A stretch of 64,000 bases of DNA. It comes from Curtobacterium sp. BH-2-1-1. Its GTDB lineage: Bacteria; Actinomycetota; Actinomycetes; Actinomycetales; Microbacteriaceae. The notes under the pieces are model-generated. The model ran no database searches. It had not been told where the DNA came from and was given only the letters and a program-made list of their open reading frames with translations. This document shows, piece by piece, positions 8,533 through 17,113 of this stretch. Position numbers and translations under genes: made by a program. The stretch spans positions 3,720,001 through 3,784,000 of the forward strand of contig NZ_CP017580.1 in the NCBI RefSeq assembly GCF_001806325.1, in the 5' to 3' direction. Every line of letters begins with the position of its first letter. Position 1 is the stretch's first letter.

Positions 8533-8684
8533 AGTCGTGTTCTCCAGGTCTGGTTCGCGGGTCGGCCGCCGACGAGCCTACCAACCACCGCGCGGGCACA
8601 GCACGGACTTGATATGTTGAACGGAGTTGGACCGGCCGTCGCGACGCAGCGAGCAGCCGCGCGCGACCGAGGGAGGGAGATCGC

Positions 8685-9158
8685 GTGAACGGGATCGATT
8701 GGATCCAGACCGTCATCTGGATCGGACTGGTGCTCCTGCTGGGTGTGGTCGAGATATTCACGCTCGACTTCATCTTCATCATGCTCGCGGCCGGTGCTGC
8801 CGGCGGGCTGGTCGCCGCACTCCTCGGCGCACCGTGGTGGCTGTCGGCCATCATCGCCGCGGGCGTCGCCCTGCTGTTGCTGTCGGTCGTCCGGCCGCGG
8901 CTCCTGACGGCACTCGGTCGGAACGCCGACCCGCACCGCACCAACGTCGAGGGACTCATCGGGCTGCCGGGCACGGTCGCCGTCGCCTTCACCGCGTCCG
9001 CCCCCGGCCAGGTCCGCCTGGCCAACGGCGAGACCTGGAGCGCCCGCATCTCCGCCGACGCCACAGACCGAACACCGCCGCTCGGGACCCCCGTGGTCGT
9101 CGAGTCCATCGAGGGGTCGACGGCTGTCGTCCGCCTCGGAGAAAGGGCCACCTCGTGA
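8685..9158 (+). CDS. NfeD family membrane protein
   Basis: 157 residues: N-terminal membrane segments (IQTVIWIGLVLLLGVVEIFT, then a Gly/Ala-rich helix and a third hydrophobic stretch) followed by a small soluble OB-fold-like domain (GLPGTVAVAF...GQVRLANGETWSA) typical of NfeD. The GTG start follows GGGAGGGA. NfeD proteins partner SPFH-domain scaffolds in membrane microdomains; here the stop overlaps the SPFH gene by 4 bp, strongly implying joint expression. Confidence 0.85.
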   Translation: MNGIDWIQTVIWIGLVLLLGVVEIFTLDFIFIMLAAGAAGGLVAALLGAPWWLSAIIAAGVALLLLSVVRPRLLTALGRNADPHRTNVEGLIGLPGTVAVAFTASAPGQVRLANGETWSARISADATDRTPPLGTPVVVESIEGSTAVVRLGERATS

Positions 9159-10384
9159 CCATCTCAGCCGGGACGATCGCACTGCTCGTCCTCATCCTCG
9201 TCGTCGTCATCTTCGTGATCGTCGTCCTGTCCCGCGCGATCCGCATCGTGCCGCAGGCGACCGCGGGGATCGTCGAACGCCTCGGGAAGTACCACAAGAC
9301 CCTCAACCCAGGGTTGAACCTTCTGGTGCCGTTCATCGACCGGCTCCGGCCGCTGCTCGACATGCGCGAGCAGGTCGTGTCCTTCCCGCCGCAGCCCGTC
9401 ATCACCGAGGACAACCTGGTGGTCTCGATCGACACGGTCGTCTACTTCCAGGTCACGGACGCCCGCGCCGCCACCTACGAGATCGCCAACTACCTCGGCG
9501 CGGTCGAGCAGCTCACGACCACCACGCTCCGCAACGTCGTCGGTGGCCTCAACCTCGAAGAGGCCCTGACCAGCCGCGACAACATCAACGGCCAGCTCCG
9601 CGTCGTGCTCGACGAGGCGACCGGCAAGTGGGGCATCCGCGTCGGCCGCGTCGAGCTCAAGGCGATCGAGCCGCCCGTGTCGATCCAGGACGCCATGGAG
9701 CAGCAGCTGCGTGCCGAGCGTAGCCGTCGTGCCGCCATCCTGCAGGCCGAGGGGACGAAGCAGTCCCAGATCCTCGAGGCCGAGGGACAACGGCAGGCCG
9801 CCATCCTCGCGGCCGAGGGTGATGCGAAGGCCCAGGTCCTCCGCGCCGAGGGTGAAGCGCAGGCGATCGCCACGGTGTTCGACGCCATCCACACCGGCGA
9901 CCCGGACGACAAGCTCCTGTCGTACCAGTACCTGCAGACCCTGCCGAAGATCGCCGAAGGCACCGCGAACAAGCTCTGGATGATCCCGAGCGAGTTCACC
10001 GAGGCACTGTCCGGCATCGCGAAGGGCTTCACCGCCGGGCGCACCGGCAGCGGACCGATCGCCGGCGGCGGCGCCGGCGGCGACTTCCTGTCGCGGATCT
10101 CCAAGCTCGCGAACGAGAGCTTGGCGAACAGCGCGGCCGCCGATGCCGCGGCCGGCTCGGTCCCCCGCCCCGACGCCACGGCGGCGGACATCGTCCCCGA
10201 GTCCGAGCTCGACCAGCGTCTCGCCGAGTCGAACAAGAGCGTCGACGCGCACCTCGCGGCGTCGGACGAGGCCGCGGCCGACGAGCTCCGCGACGCAGCG
10301 AAGGACGAGCACCACGGGAGCGCGACCGACGCCGGCCCCGACGCCTCCGGGCACCGCACGAGCGACGGCTCCGGCCGCCGCTGA
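9155..10384 (+). CDS. SPFH/Band 7 membrane scaffold protein
   Basis: A 409-residue stomatin/QmcA-like protein. An N-terminal membrane helix (residues about 5-27) precedes the SPFH core: GIVERLGKYHKTLNPGLNLL, then MREQVVSFPPQPVITEDN, then GIRVGRVELKAIEPP. A coiled coil of AEG repeats (ILQAEGTKQSQILEAEGQ) leads to a long polar Ala/Asp-rich tail. It forms oligomeric microdomain scaffolds and is associated with membrane-protein quality control. The GTG overlaps the NfeD stop. The C-terminal tail of about 100 residues is longer than in many relatives. Confidence 0.9.
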   Translation: MTISAGTIALLVLILVVVIFVIVVLSRAIRIVPQATAGIVERLGKYHKTLNPGLNLLVPFIDRLRPLLDMREQVVSFPPQPVITEDNLVVSIDTVVYFQVTDARAATYEIANYLGAVEQLTTTTLRNVVGGLNLEEALTSRDNINGQLRVVLDEATGKWGIRVGRVELKAIEPPVSIQDAMEQQLRAERSRRAAILQAEGTKQSQILEAEGQRQAAILAAEGDAKAQVLRAEGEAQAIATVFDAIHTGDPDDKLLSYQYLQTLPKIAEGTANKLWMIPSEFTEALSGIAKGFTAGRTGSGPIAGGGAGGDFLSRISKLANESLANSAAADAAAGSVPRPDATAADIVPESELDQRLAESNKSVDAHLAASDEAAADELRDAAKDEHHGSATDAGPDASGHRTSDGSGRR

Positions 10385-10395
10385 CCGCCACCACG

Positions 10396-10437
10396 ACGAC
10401 GACGCCCGCCCCGGGAGACCGGGGCGGGCGTCGTCGT
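10396..10437. terminator. two-way terminator between SPFH gene and rbpA
   Basis: A perfect 19-bp stem (10396-10414 with 10419-10437) closes on a GAGA loop, just after the SPFH stop and just before the rbpA stop. It serves convergent genes. Confidence 0.8.
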
Positions 10438-10444
10438 GTGCGGG

Positions 10445-10795
10445 TCAGGCGCCGCGTCGTGCGCGCAGGAACTGCAGTCGCTCCTGCAGGAGCTCCTCGA
10501 GCTCTTCACGCGAGCGTCGCTCGAGCAGCATGTCCCAGTGGGTCCTGGGGGCCTTGACGTCCTCTTCGGCGACCTCGACGGGGATGCCGTCGTCACCGAG
10601 GAGTCGTCCTTCGCGACCGGAGCGGGGCTCCGACCACGTCTGGGGGACGTCTGCATCCGCCGAGAAGACGATGTCGAACGTCTCCCCCGATTCTGTCTGG
10701 TAGACCGCACGCTTGCGGTCCGAGAGCTCGACGCCCTCTTCGCTCTGGAGACTCTGACTCCCGAGCCGCATGCCGCGGAGACTCCGATCAGCCAT
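10445..10795 (-). CDS. rbpA: RNA polymerase-binding protein RbpA
   Basis: A 116-residue actinobacterial transcription factor that binds the primary sigma factor and RNA polymerase and stabilises open complexes. It begins MADRSLRGMRLGSQS and carries the conserved C-terminal sigma-interaction helix THWDMLLERRSREELEELL. The core zinc-site cysteines of some RbpA proteins are absent (TWSEPRSGREG). The ATG follows GAGAGGAGC. It lies downstream of lnt with 110 bp between, so it probably has its own promoter. Confidence 0.95.
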   Translation of the reverse strand: MADRSLRGMRLGSQSLQSEEGVELSDRKRAVYQTESGETFDIVFSADADVPQTWSEPRSGREGRLLGDDGIPVEVAEEDVKAPRTHWDMLLERRSREELEELLQERLQFLRARRGA

Positions 10796-10905
10796 GTGTG
10801 TGCTCCTCTCGCTCGTCTGCCCTCCACAACACTGTCCCACGCGCCTGCACTCCCGGACCGGCGCATTCACAGTCCTCTCCCAGTGCGGGACCGAGCCCGG
10901 GGCGC

Positions 10906-12588
10906 TCAGGCGCGGCGAGCAGTGCCGCGGCGGCCCCAGGGCGCGCAGGCGAGCAGCGTGAGGAGCCCGCCGAGCGAGAGCAGGAGCGCGATCGATCCGG
11001 ACGCGAGGGTCGCCGGGGTGGTGGTCGTCCCGAGCGGCACGTCCGTGATCATCGAGGTCGCGGTGTACGCCGGCACCCGGTCGATCGTCCGTCCGGTCGG
11101 GTCGATGACCTGCGACGCCCCGACGGTGGAGATGTTCACGAGCGACCGACCGGTCTCGATCGCCCGCATCCGAGCGATCTCGAGCTGCTGCAGGTTCTCG
11201 TCGGTGCCGTCGAAGTCAGCGTTGTTCGTCTGCGCCAGGATGACCTGCGCTCCCCCGCGCGCCATGTCGGTGGCGAGTCCGTCGTCGACGATGTCGAAGC
11301 AGATCGCGATGCCCGCCCGGACGCCGGCGACCGACAGCACGTTCGGCTTCGTCCCCGGGGTGTAGTCGCGCTGCAGCAGCCCGATGAGCGACGGCGCGAG
11401 CTTCGAGAAGAACCAGCGGTCCGGGACGTACTCGCCGAAGGGCACCGGGCGCTTCTTGTCGTAGGACGACTGCCAGCCGTCCTTCGTCCACACGAACGAG
11501 GTGTTGTGCAGGACCCCCGAGGACGTCTGCGTGATGGCGCCGGCGACGATCGGCGCCCCGACGGAGTCGACGACCTGGTCGAGGGCCGACGCGATCACCG
11601 GCTGCTGGCGCGGATCGAACTCGGCGGAGCCCTCGGGCCAGACCACGAGGTCGACCCCCTTCGCCTCGACGTCGGTCGCCGCGACCTGCGCGCTCAGCAC
11701 CGCACCCGGCGCCGCCCGGTCGAAGTACCCGGCGGGGCCGTCGCCCTGCACCGACTCGATCCGGATCGTGCCGTCGGTGGCGGTCGGCCACGCGGGCACG
11801 GCGAGCACGGCGGCGACGAGCAGTCCCGCCATCGCCACGCGGACGGGCGCCCCGGCTGCCCGGCCGGGACCGCGGGGCACGACCAGGGCGAGCGACACGA
11901 CGACCGCGACGCAGTACACGACGACGAACGTCACCCCGAGCACACCCACGTAGGCAGCCAGGTGCGTGAACGGGCCTTGCGACTGCGAGAGACCGACCCG
12001 CCCCCACGCGAAGCCGCCGTAGGGCCAGCTCCCCGAGAACCACTCGCGTCCGGTCCAGAGCGCGGCGACGACGGCCGGGAGGCCCCACACGCGTCCGGCG
12101 GTGGACGGCACGACACGCGCCACCCAGCGGTACGCGAGGGCGATCGCGACGCTGCCGAGGGCGAAGAACGCGGCTTCGAACAGCGCGAGCGCGAACCACG
12201 GGACCGGGCCGAGGTAGCGGCCGGCCCACGAGATCGCGGGGATCCAGAAGGCCGCGCCGGAGACGTACCCGAGCCAGGCGGCGCGCCGGGCACGCTGGCC
12301 CATCGCGGCGAGCATCATGCACGCGAGTGCCGGGTAGGCGAGGAACCACCAGCCCGGCGACGGGAAGGCGAGTGCGAACAGCACGCCCCCGATGACGGCG
12401 AGCGGGAAGGCCTGCGCGAGCGGCAGGGCGGCGAAGTCGGACCGGCGGCCCGCCGGAGGGCGCACGGCGGAGCCGCGACCCCCCGCCGCGGACGCACGCG
12501 CGGCGGCCCCGGACGCGCGCGCAGCCGAGGCGATGGGCGCGGTGGAGACGGCGCCCTGCGGGCGCACTTCGGACTCGGGAACCGGCAC
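10906..12588 (-). CDS. lnt: apolipoprotein N-acyltransferase
   Basis: A 560-residue integral membrane enzyme that adds the third acyl chain to lipoproteins at the outer face of the membrane. About seven hydrophobic segments precede a nitrilase-like domain with the catalytic triad visible: Glu in WPEGSAEF, Lys in YDKKRPVPFGEYVP, Cys in GIAICFDIV. A long Ala/Arg-rich cytosolic N-terminus precedes the first segment. The GTG is preceded by AGGAGG. In mycobacteria Lnt is fused to the dolichol-phosphate-mannose synthase Ppm1; no such domain or gene is present here, so this is a stand-alone Lnt. Confidence 0.92.
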   Translation of the reverse strand: MPVPESEVRPQGAVSTAPIASAARASGAAARASAAGGRGSAVRPPAGRRSDFAALPLAQAFPLAVIGGVLFALAFPSPGWWFLAYPALACMMLAAMGQRARRAAWLGYVSGAAFWIPAISWAGRYLGPVPWFALALFEAAFFALGSVAIALAYRWVARVVPSTAGRVWGLPAVVAALWTGREWFSGSWPYGGFAWGRVGLSQSQGPFTHLAAYVGVLGVTFVVVYCVAVVVSLALVVPRGPGRAAGAPVRVAMAGLLVAAVLAVPAWPTATDGTIRIESVQGDGPAGYFDRAAPGAVLSAQVAATDVEAKGVDLVVWPEGSAEFDPRQQPVIASALDQVVDSVGAPIVAGAITQTSSGVLHNTSFVWTKDGWQSSYDKKRPVPFGEYVPDRWFFSKLAPSLIGLLQRDYTPGTKPNVLSVAGVRAGIAICFDIVDDGLATDMARGGAQVILAQTNNADFDGTDENLQQLEIARMRAIETGRSLVNISTVGASQVIDPTGRTIDRVPAYTATSMITDVPLGTTTTPATLASGSIALLLSLGGLLTLLACAPWGRRGTARRA

Positions 12589-12599
12589 CGTGCCTCCTG

Positions 12600-15044
12600 T
12601 CAGACCGCCGCGTAGGCGACGATGCCGCGGCGCACCGCGTCCGTCGCCCGCCGTGCGGTCTGGGCGAGGTCGTCGTCGCCGGCGTTCCGGATCTGGTCGA
12701 GCAGGTCGATGACCTGCTTCGACCAGCGCACGAAGTCACCGGCCGGCAGGTCGAGCGTGCGCAGCACGTCGTCGAGCGCGGAGCCGGACGCCCAGCGGAA
12801 CATGCCGACCGCGGCGGCCGGGGTCGGCGGCTGCGACCCGGCGAGGCGGGCGTCGCGCTCGATGTCGTCGAGTCGGGACCAGATGGTGAGGGTCTCGTCG
12901 AGTGCCGGACGGAACGCCCCGCGGGGCAGAGCGTGCTCGGTGCCGGGCGCGTCTTCTCGGCGGGGCTGGTAGACGATCGTGGCGGCCATCGCGGCGAGCT
13001 GCGCCGGGGTGAGGTCCTTCCAGACGCCCGCCTCGAGGCACTCGGCGACGAGCAGGTCGCGCTCACCGTAGATCCGCTGCAGCCGACGCCCGCCGGCGGC
13101 GACCGTGGCCTCGCCGTTGCCGGTGTCGACCAGGTAGCCGAGCTGCAGGAGCACGTTCGTGACCCGGTCGAACGTGGTCGCGACCGCACCCGTGCGGGAA
13201 CGGATCTGCTGCAGGAGCTTGTCGTTGGCGCGCTTGAGCTTGTACCAGCGCTCGGACCAGCGCGCGTGGGCCTCTCGATCAGGGCACGCGTGGCAGGGGT
13301 GCCGCTGCATGCGCCGTCGGACGTCCGTGATGGCGGCCTGCCGTTCGGCCCGGGCGCCGTGCGAGGCCTCGCGCCCGCCGGGGACGTTCGTCCGCTCGAG
13401 GTCGGAGAGTTCACGGCGCAGGGCCGCGTACTCGGTGAAGTCGCCGAGGTGGCACTGCATCGCCTGCTGGTAGCCATCGAGGGACTCCTGCTGCGACCGG
13501 ACCTTCCGCGCGAGGTCGACGACCGAACGGTCGGCCTGGAACTGCGCGAACGACGTCTCGAGGACCTCGCGCGTGCGCTGCCGACCGAACTGGTCGATGA
13601 GGTTCACGGCCATGTTGTAGGTCGGCTTGAACGACGAGTTCAGCGGGTAGGTGCGGCGGCTCGCGAGCGACGCGACACCCTGGGGGTCGAGGCCGTCCGA
13701 CCACTGGATGACCGAGTGCCCCTCGACGTCGATGCCACGACGCCCGGCGCGACCGGTGAGCTGGGTGTACTCCCCCGGCGTGATCGGGACGCGGGCCTCG
13801 CCGTTGAACTTCTCGAGCTTCTCGAGGACGACCGTGCGGGCCGGCATGTTCACGCCGAGCGCCAGGGTCTCCGTCGCGAACACGACCTTGAGGAGCTTGC
13901 GCTGGAAGAGGTCCTCCACCACCTCCTTGAAGGCCGGCAGGAGCCCCGCGTGGTGCGCCGCGACGCCGCGTTCGAGGCCCTCGAGCCACTCCCAGTAGCC
14001 GAGCACGGCGAGGTCCTCGTCGAGGAGGGTGCGGCAGTGGTACTCCGCCGTCTCGCGGATCTCGTTGCGCTCCTGCGCCGTCGTCAGCGACAGCCCCGAC
14101 CGGAGCACGTTCCGGACCCCCTGGTCGCACCCGTTCCGGCTGAACACGAAGAAGATCGCGGGCAGGAGCATCCGCTCGTCGAGCATGTGGGCGATGCGCT
14201 CGCGGTGCAGCTTCTCGGTGCGCGGACCACGACGGTCGTGGTAGCCCCCGCGCCCCCGGCCGCCGCGGTGTCCGCCGCCGTGCCGTTCGCTGCGCGAGGC
14301 ACCGCCGACGAGCCGGAGCAGCTCCGGGTTGACGCGGTTCGTCGCCGCGGCACCGCTGGAGTCGAACAGGTCGACCATCTTCGAGCCGACGAGCACGTGC
14401 TGCTCGAGCGGCACGGGGCGGTCCTCGGAGACGATGACGTCGGTGTCGCCGCGGACGGTCTGCAGCCAGTCGCCGAACTCTTCCGCGTTGGAGACCGTGG
14501 CGCTGAGGGAGACGAGCCGGACCTCGGTCGGGAGGTGCAGGATCACCGCTTCCCAGACGGCACCGCGGAACCGGTCGGCGAGGTAGTGGACCTCGTCGAG
14601 GACGACCCACGCGAGGTCGTCGAGCAGGTCGGAGTCCGCGTAGATCATGTTGCGCAGGACCTCGGTCGTCATCACGACGACGCGGGCCCGCGGGTTCACG
14701 TTCGTGTCGCCGGTCAGCAGCCCGACCTCGGACTCGCCGTAGACGTCGACGAGCTCGGCGTACTTCTGGTTGCTCAGGGCCTTCATCGGCGTCGTGTAGA
14801 ACACCTTCGCCGTCGGCTGCCGCATCGCCAACCAGATCGCGAACTCGGCCACGATCGTCTTGCCGGCCCCGGTCGGCGCGGCCACGAGGACGCTGCGCCC
14901 CTGGTCGAGCGCGTCGCAGGCGGCGAACTGGAACGGGTCGAGGTCGAACCGCAGGTCGGCGCGGAAGAGTTCGAGGTTGCGGGAACGGTTCCGGACCTTC
15001 GCCGCCCGGAACCGTTCGGCAGCGCTCGGCTCGGTCGTGCTCAC
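12600..15044 (-). CDS. HelY/Mtr4-like DEVH-box RNA helicase
   Basis: An 814-residue superfamily 2 helicase. It shows Q-region DLDPFQFAACDAL, Walker A APTGAGKT, motif Ia TTPMKALSNQK, motif II DEVH, motif III SLSATVSN, the C-lobe FATETLALGVNMPART, and motif VI QLTGRAGRRGID. An Arg/Gly-rich insert (HRGGRGRGGYHDRRG) separates the lobes, and a helical region follows with HPCHACPDREAH. The relation is to mycobacterial HelY and eukaryotic Mtr4/Ski2, RNA-unwinding helicases. The GTG start overlaps tatC by 4 bp; lnt begins 12 bp downstream, so tatC-helY-lnt look like one transcript. Confidence 0.9.
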   Translation of the reverse strand: MSTTEPSAAERFRAAKVRNRSRNLELFRADLRFDLDPFQFAACDALDQGRSVLVAAPTGAGKTIVAEFAIWLAMRQPTAKVFYTTPMKALSNQKYAELVDVYGESEVGLLTGDTNVNPRARVVVMTTEVLRNMIYADSDLLDDLAWVVLDEVHYLADRFRGAVWEAVILHLPTEVRLVSLSATVSNAEEFGDWLQTVRGDTDVIVSEDRPVPLEQHVLVGSKMVDLFDSSGAAATNRVNPELLRLVGGASRSERHGGGHRGGRGRGGYHDRRGPRTEKLHRERIAHMLDERMLLPAIFFVFSRNGCDQGVRNVLRSGLSLTTAQERNEIRETAEYHCRTLLDEDLAVLGYWEWLEGLERGVAAHHAGLLPAFKEVVEDLFQRKLLKVVFATETLALGVNMPARTVVLEKLEKFNGEARVPITPGEYTQLTGRAGRRGIDVEGHSVIQWSDGLDPQGVASLASRRTYPLNSSFKPTYNMAVNLIDQFGRQRTREVLETSFAQFQADRSVVDLARKVRSQQESLDGYQQAMQCHLGDFTEYAALRRELSDLERTNVPGGREASHGARAERQAAITDVRRRMQRHPCHACPDREAHARWSERWYKLKRANDKLLQQIRSRTGAVATTFDRVTNVLLQLGYLVDTGNGEATVAAGGRRLQRIYGERDLLVAECLEAGVWKDLTPAQLAAMAATIVYQPRREDAPGTEHALPRGAFRPALDETLTIWSRLDDIERDARLAGSQPPTPAAAVGMFRWASGSALDDVLRTLDLPAGDFVRWSKQVIDLLDQIRNAGDDDLAQTARRATDAVRRGIVAYAAV

Positions 15045-15862
15045 AGGCCGTACTCTTCGTCGAGCTTCGCCTGGCGCTTCGCCACCCGGCGGTCGTGGAG
15101 CCAGGCCACCGCGCACGCGGCGACGTACAGCACGATCATCGGCACGGCGAGCAGGAACATCGAGATGACGTCGGCGCTGGGCGTCACGATGGCGCAGAAG
15201 ACCAGGATGCAGAGGATCGCCACGCGCCAGGACTTGATGATCGAGGACGCGGACAGCACGCCGACGAAGTTGAGCAGCACGAGGAACACCGGCAGGACGA
15301 ACGCGATGCCGACGGCGACGATGAGCTTGATGACGAAGTCGTAGTAGGCCTTGGCGTCGACGATCGAGGTGTCCTGGCTCGACACGAAGCTGCCGAGGAT
15401 GCCGACCACGTGCGGCAGGATGTACCACCCGAACCAGCAGCCCGCGAAGAACAGCGGGATCGCGGTGCCGAGGAAGCCCCACACGTACTGCTTCTCACGC
15501 CGCACCAGCGCCGGGACGATGAACGCCCAGATCTGGTAGAGCCACACCGGGCTCGCGATGACGATGCCGATCGTGATGGCGATCTGCAGCTTCAGGTCGA
15601 ACGCGCCAGTGATCATCGGGAAGTTGAGTTCGGCCGTGTGCCCGCCGACCTTGGCGAGCTGGGAGACCGGGGACCGGAGCGCGTCGAGCACGAACGGGGT
15701 GAGGAACCACCCACCGACCGCGGCGACGACGATCGCGATCACTGCGCGGAACAGGCGGTTGCGCAGCTCGATGAGGTGCTGCCCGAGCGACATGCGGCCT
15801 TCGGCGTCCTTCGTCGGACGCCCGGTCCGCCTCGCTCGCCCGCGCGCGGTCGTCGAAGCCAT
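15041..15862 (-). CDS. tatC: Sec-independent translocase subunit TatC
   Basis: A 273-residue six-helix protein that binds twin-arginine signal peptides. It shows MSLGQHLIELRNRLFRAV (the conserved HLxELRxR at the N-terminus), FVxxA-like SPVWLYQIWAFIVPALVRREK, and YYDFVIKLIVAVGIAFVLPVF. A short basic N-terminal extension precedes the core. The usual neighbour tatA is not seen between pafC and tatC; that 279-bp gap holds two repeat elements instead. Confidence 0.95.
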   Translation of the reverse strand: MASTTARGRARRTGRPTKDAEGRMSLGQHLIELRNRLFRAVIAIVVAAVGGWFLTPFVLDALRSPVSQLAKVGGHTAELNFPMITGAFDLKLQIAITIGIVIASPVWLYQIWAFIVPALVRREKQYVWGFLGTAIPLFFAGCWFGWYILPHVVGILGSFVSSQDTSIVDAKAYYDFVIKLIVAVGIAFVLPVFLVLLNFVGVLSASSIIKSWRVAILCILVFCAIVTPSADVISMFLLAVPMIVLYVAACAVAWLHDRRVAKRQAKLDEEYGL

Positions 15863-15932
15863 GGGTCGATCCTACGGGGTCGGGACCGACAGTCGGCCGC
15901 GACGTGCGTTCGCACAGGAGGGTCACGGGCCT

Positions 15933-15964
15933 GGAGGCGCGGGGCGGGCCCGCACCGCGCCTCC
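15933..15964. repeat. R1 dispersed palindrome, copy c
   Basis: GGAGGCGCGG (15933-15942) pairs with CCGCGCCTCC (15955-15964) around a GC-rich loop, then CGTCCGTC. It lies in the pafC-tatC gap. Confidence 0.65.
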
Positions 15965-16032
15965 CGTCCGTCTGTCGGCACGTCGGCGGCGGGGCCGACG
16001 CGCGTCCGGTCCGACGGTCGGGTGCCTCGCTC

Positions 16033-16101
16033 GGTTCGAACCACGGAACCGACGTCGAACCACGTCGCGGTACCGGTTCGACGTCGGTTTCGTGGTTCGA
16101 C
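16033..16101. repeat. R2 dispersed palindrome, copy 0
   Basis: A 69-bp element with outer arms GTTCGAACCACG... and ...CGTGGTTCGAC, and inner arms ACCGACGTCGAACC and GGTTCGACGTCGGT, so it can fold as a long stem. The same design occurs three times at 60114-60622. Confidence 0.65.
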
Positions 16102-16141
16102 GTGTGCGACACGCAGCGCCGGTCCGGCGTTCGCGCGCGGC

Positions 16142-17113
16142 TCAGTCTCCGGCGAGGGCCGCCGCGGCGAAGTCGCGCACCGCGGCCCGTGCGGCCGGCG
16201 GGTCGAGCACGACCGCGCGACCGGGCAGCCCCGCGACCAGCCGCACCACACCGTCGAAGCCGTTCGACGCCGCCAGCCGGATGCGCACCCGGCCGTCGGT
16301 GTCGGGCGCGTCGGCCGTGTCGGCGAGGAAGTCGGCCACGAGCGGCAGCGACGAGGAGTCGAGCTCGACGGTGACGATCACGTCCTCGGCTGCCTGCTGG
16401 AACAGCGTGTCCGGGATCACCACGTCGTCGATCGACTTCTCCGCCGGGCGGTCGTCGACCCGTACGCCGGACATCCGGTCGAGCCGGAACGTCCGGAGGG
16501 CCTGTCGGGCGAGGTCCCAGGCCCGCAGGTACCAGTCGGTGTCGATCGACTCCACGCGCAGCGCGTCGACGCGGCGGGTGCTCCCCTGCGTGCGCGGACC
16601 GGCGTACTCGAACGCGAGCCCGCGACCGTCGGCCATCGCCTTGCGGATGACCGCGAGGGCGACGTCGTGCAGGTCCTGCCCGACGGCGACGTTCGCGGCC
16701 GCGCCGCCGGCACCGCGGGACAGCTTCGCCATGAGCGCGCGGATGGCGTCGCGGTCGGCGGCCTCGGGCAGGGCGGACAGGTACTGCAGTCCGGCGATGA
16801 GCGCCGACGCCTCGCGCGCCGAGAGCCGCGGGGAGTCGTCGATCGCGACGAGGTTCGTCAGCACGATCATGTCGTTCTGGTCGAAGTCGTCCCAGGCGAT
16901 GTCGAACAGGTCGCCGTGCTGGTACTGCATCGTCTCGCCGGGGACGCCGGACACCGCGATGAGCTCGACGGCACGGCGGATCCGGGTCTCGGGGACGCCG
17001 AAGTGCCGAGCGGCCTCGGCGACCGAGACGCGTTCGCGGTCGATCAGGTACGGCACGAGGGCGAGCAGGAACGCGAGCTTGTCCTGCGCCTGGAGTGGTT
17101 GCTGCTCAGCCAC
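16142..17113 (-). CDS. pafC: WYL-domain transcriptional regulator PafC
   Basis: A 323-residue protein with N-terminal winged helix (RVSVAEAARHFGVPETRIRRAVELI, about residues 28-52) and C-terminal WYL domain (RRVDALRVESIDTDWYLRAWDLARQALRTFRLDRM). PafB and PafC form a heterodimer that activates the LexA-independent DNA-damage regulon in mycobacteria, probably sensing single-stranded DNA through WYL. It overlaps pafB by 8 bp. Confidence 0.88.
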   Translation of the reverse strand: MAEQQPLQAQDKLAFLLALVPYLIDRERVSVAEAARHFGVPETRIRRAVELIAVSGVPGETMQYQHGDLFDIAWDDFDQNDMIVLTNLVAIDDSPRLSAREASALIAGLQYLSALPEAADRDAIRALMAKLSRGAGGAAANVAVGQDLHDVALAVIRKAMADGRGLAFEYAGPRTQGSTRRVDALRVESIDTDWYLRAWDLARQALRTFRLDRMSGVRVDDRPAEKSIDDVVIPDTLFQQAAEDVIVTVELDSSSLPLVADFLADTADAPDTDGRVRIRLAASNGFDGVVRLVAGLPGRAVVLDPPAARAAVRDFAAAALAGD

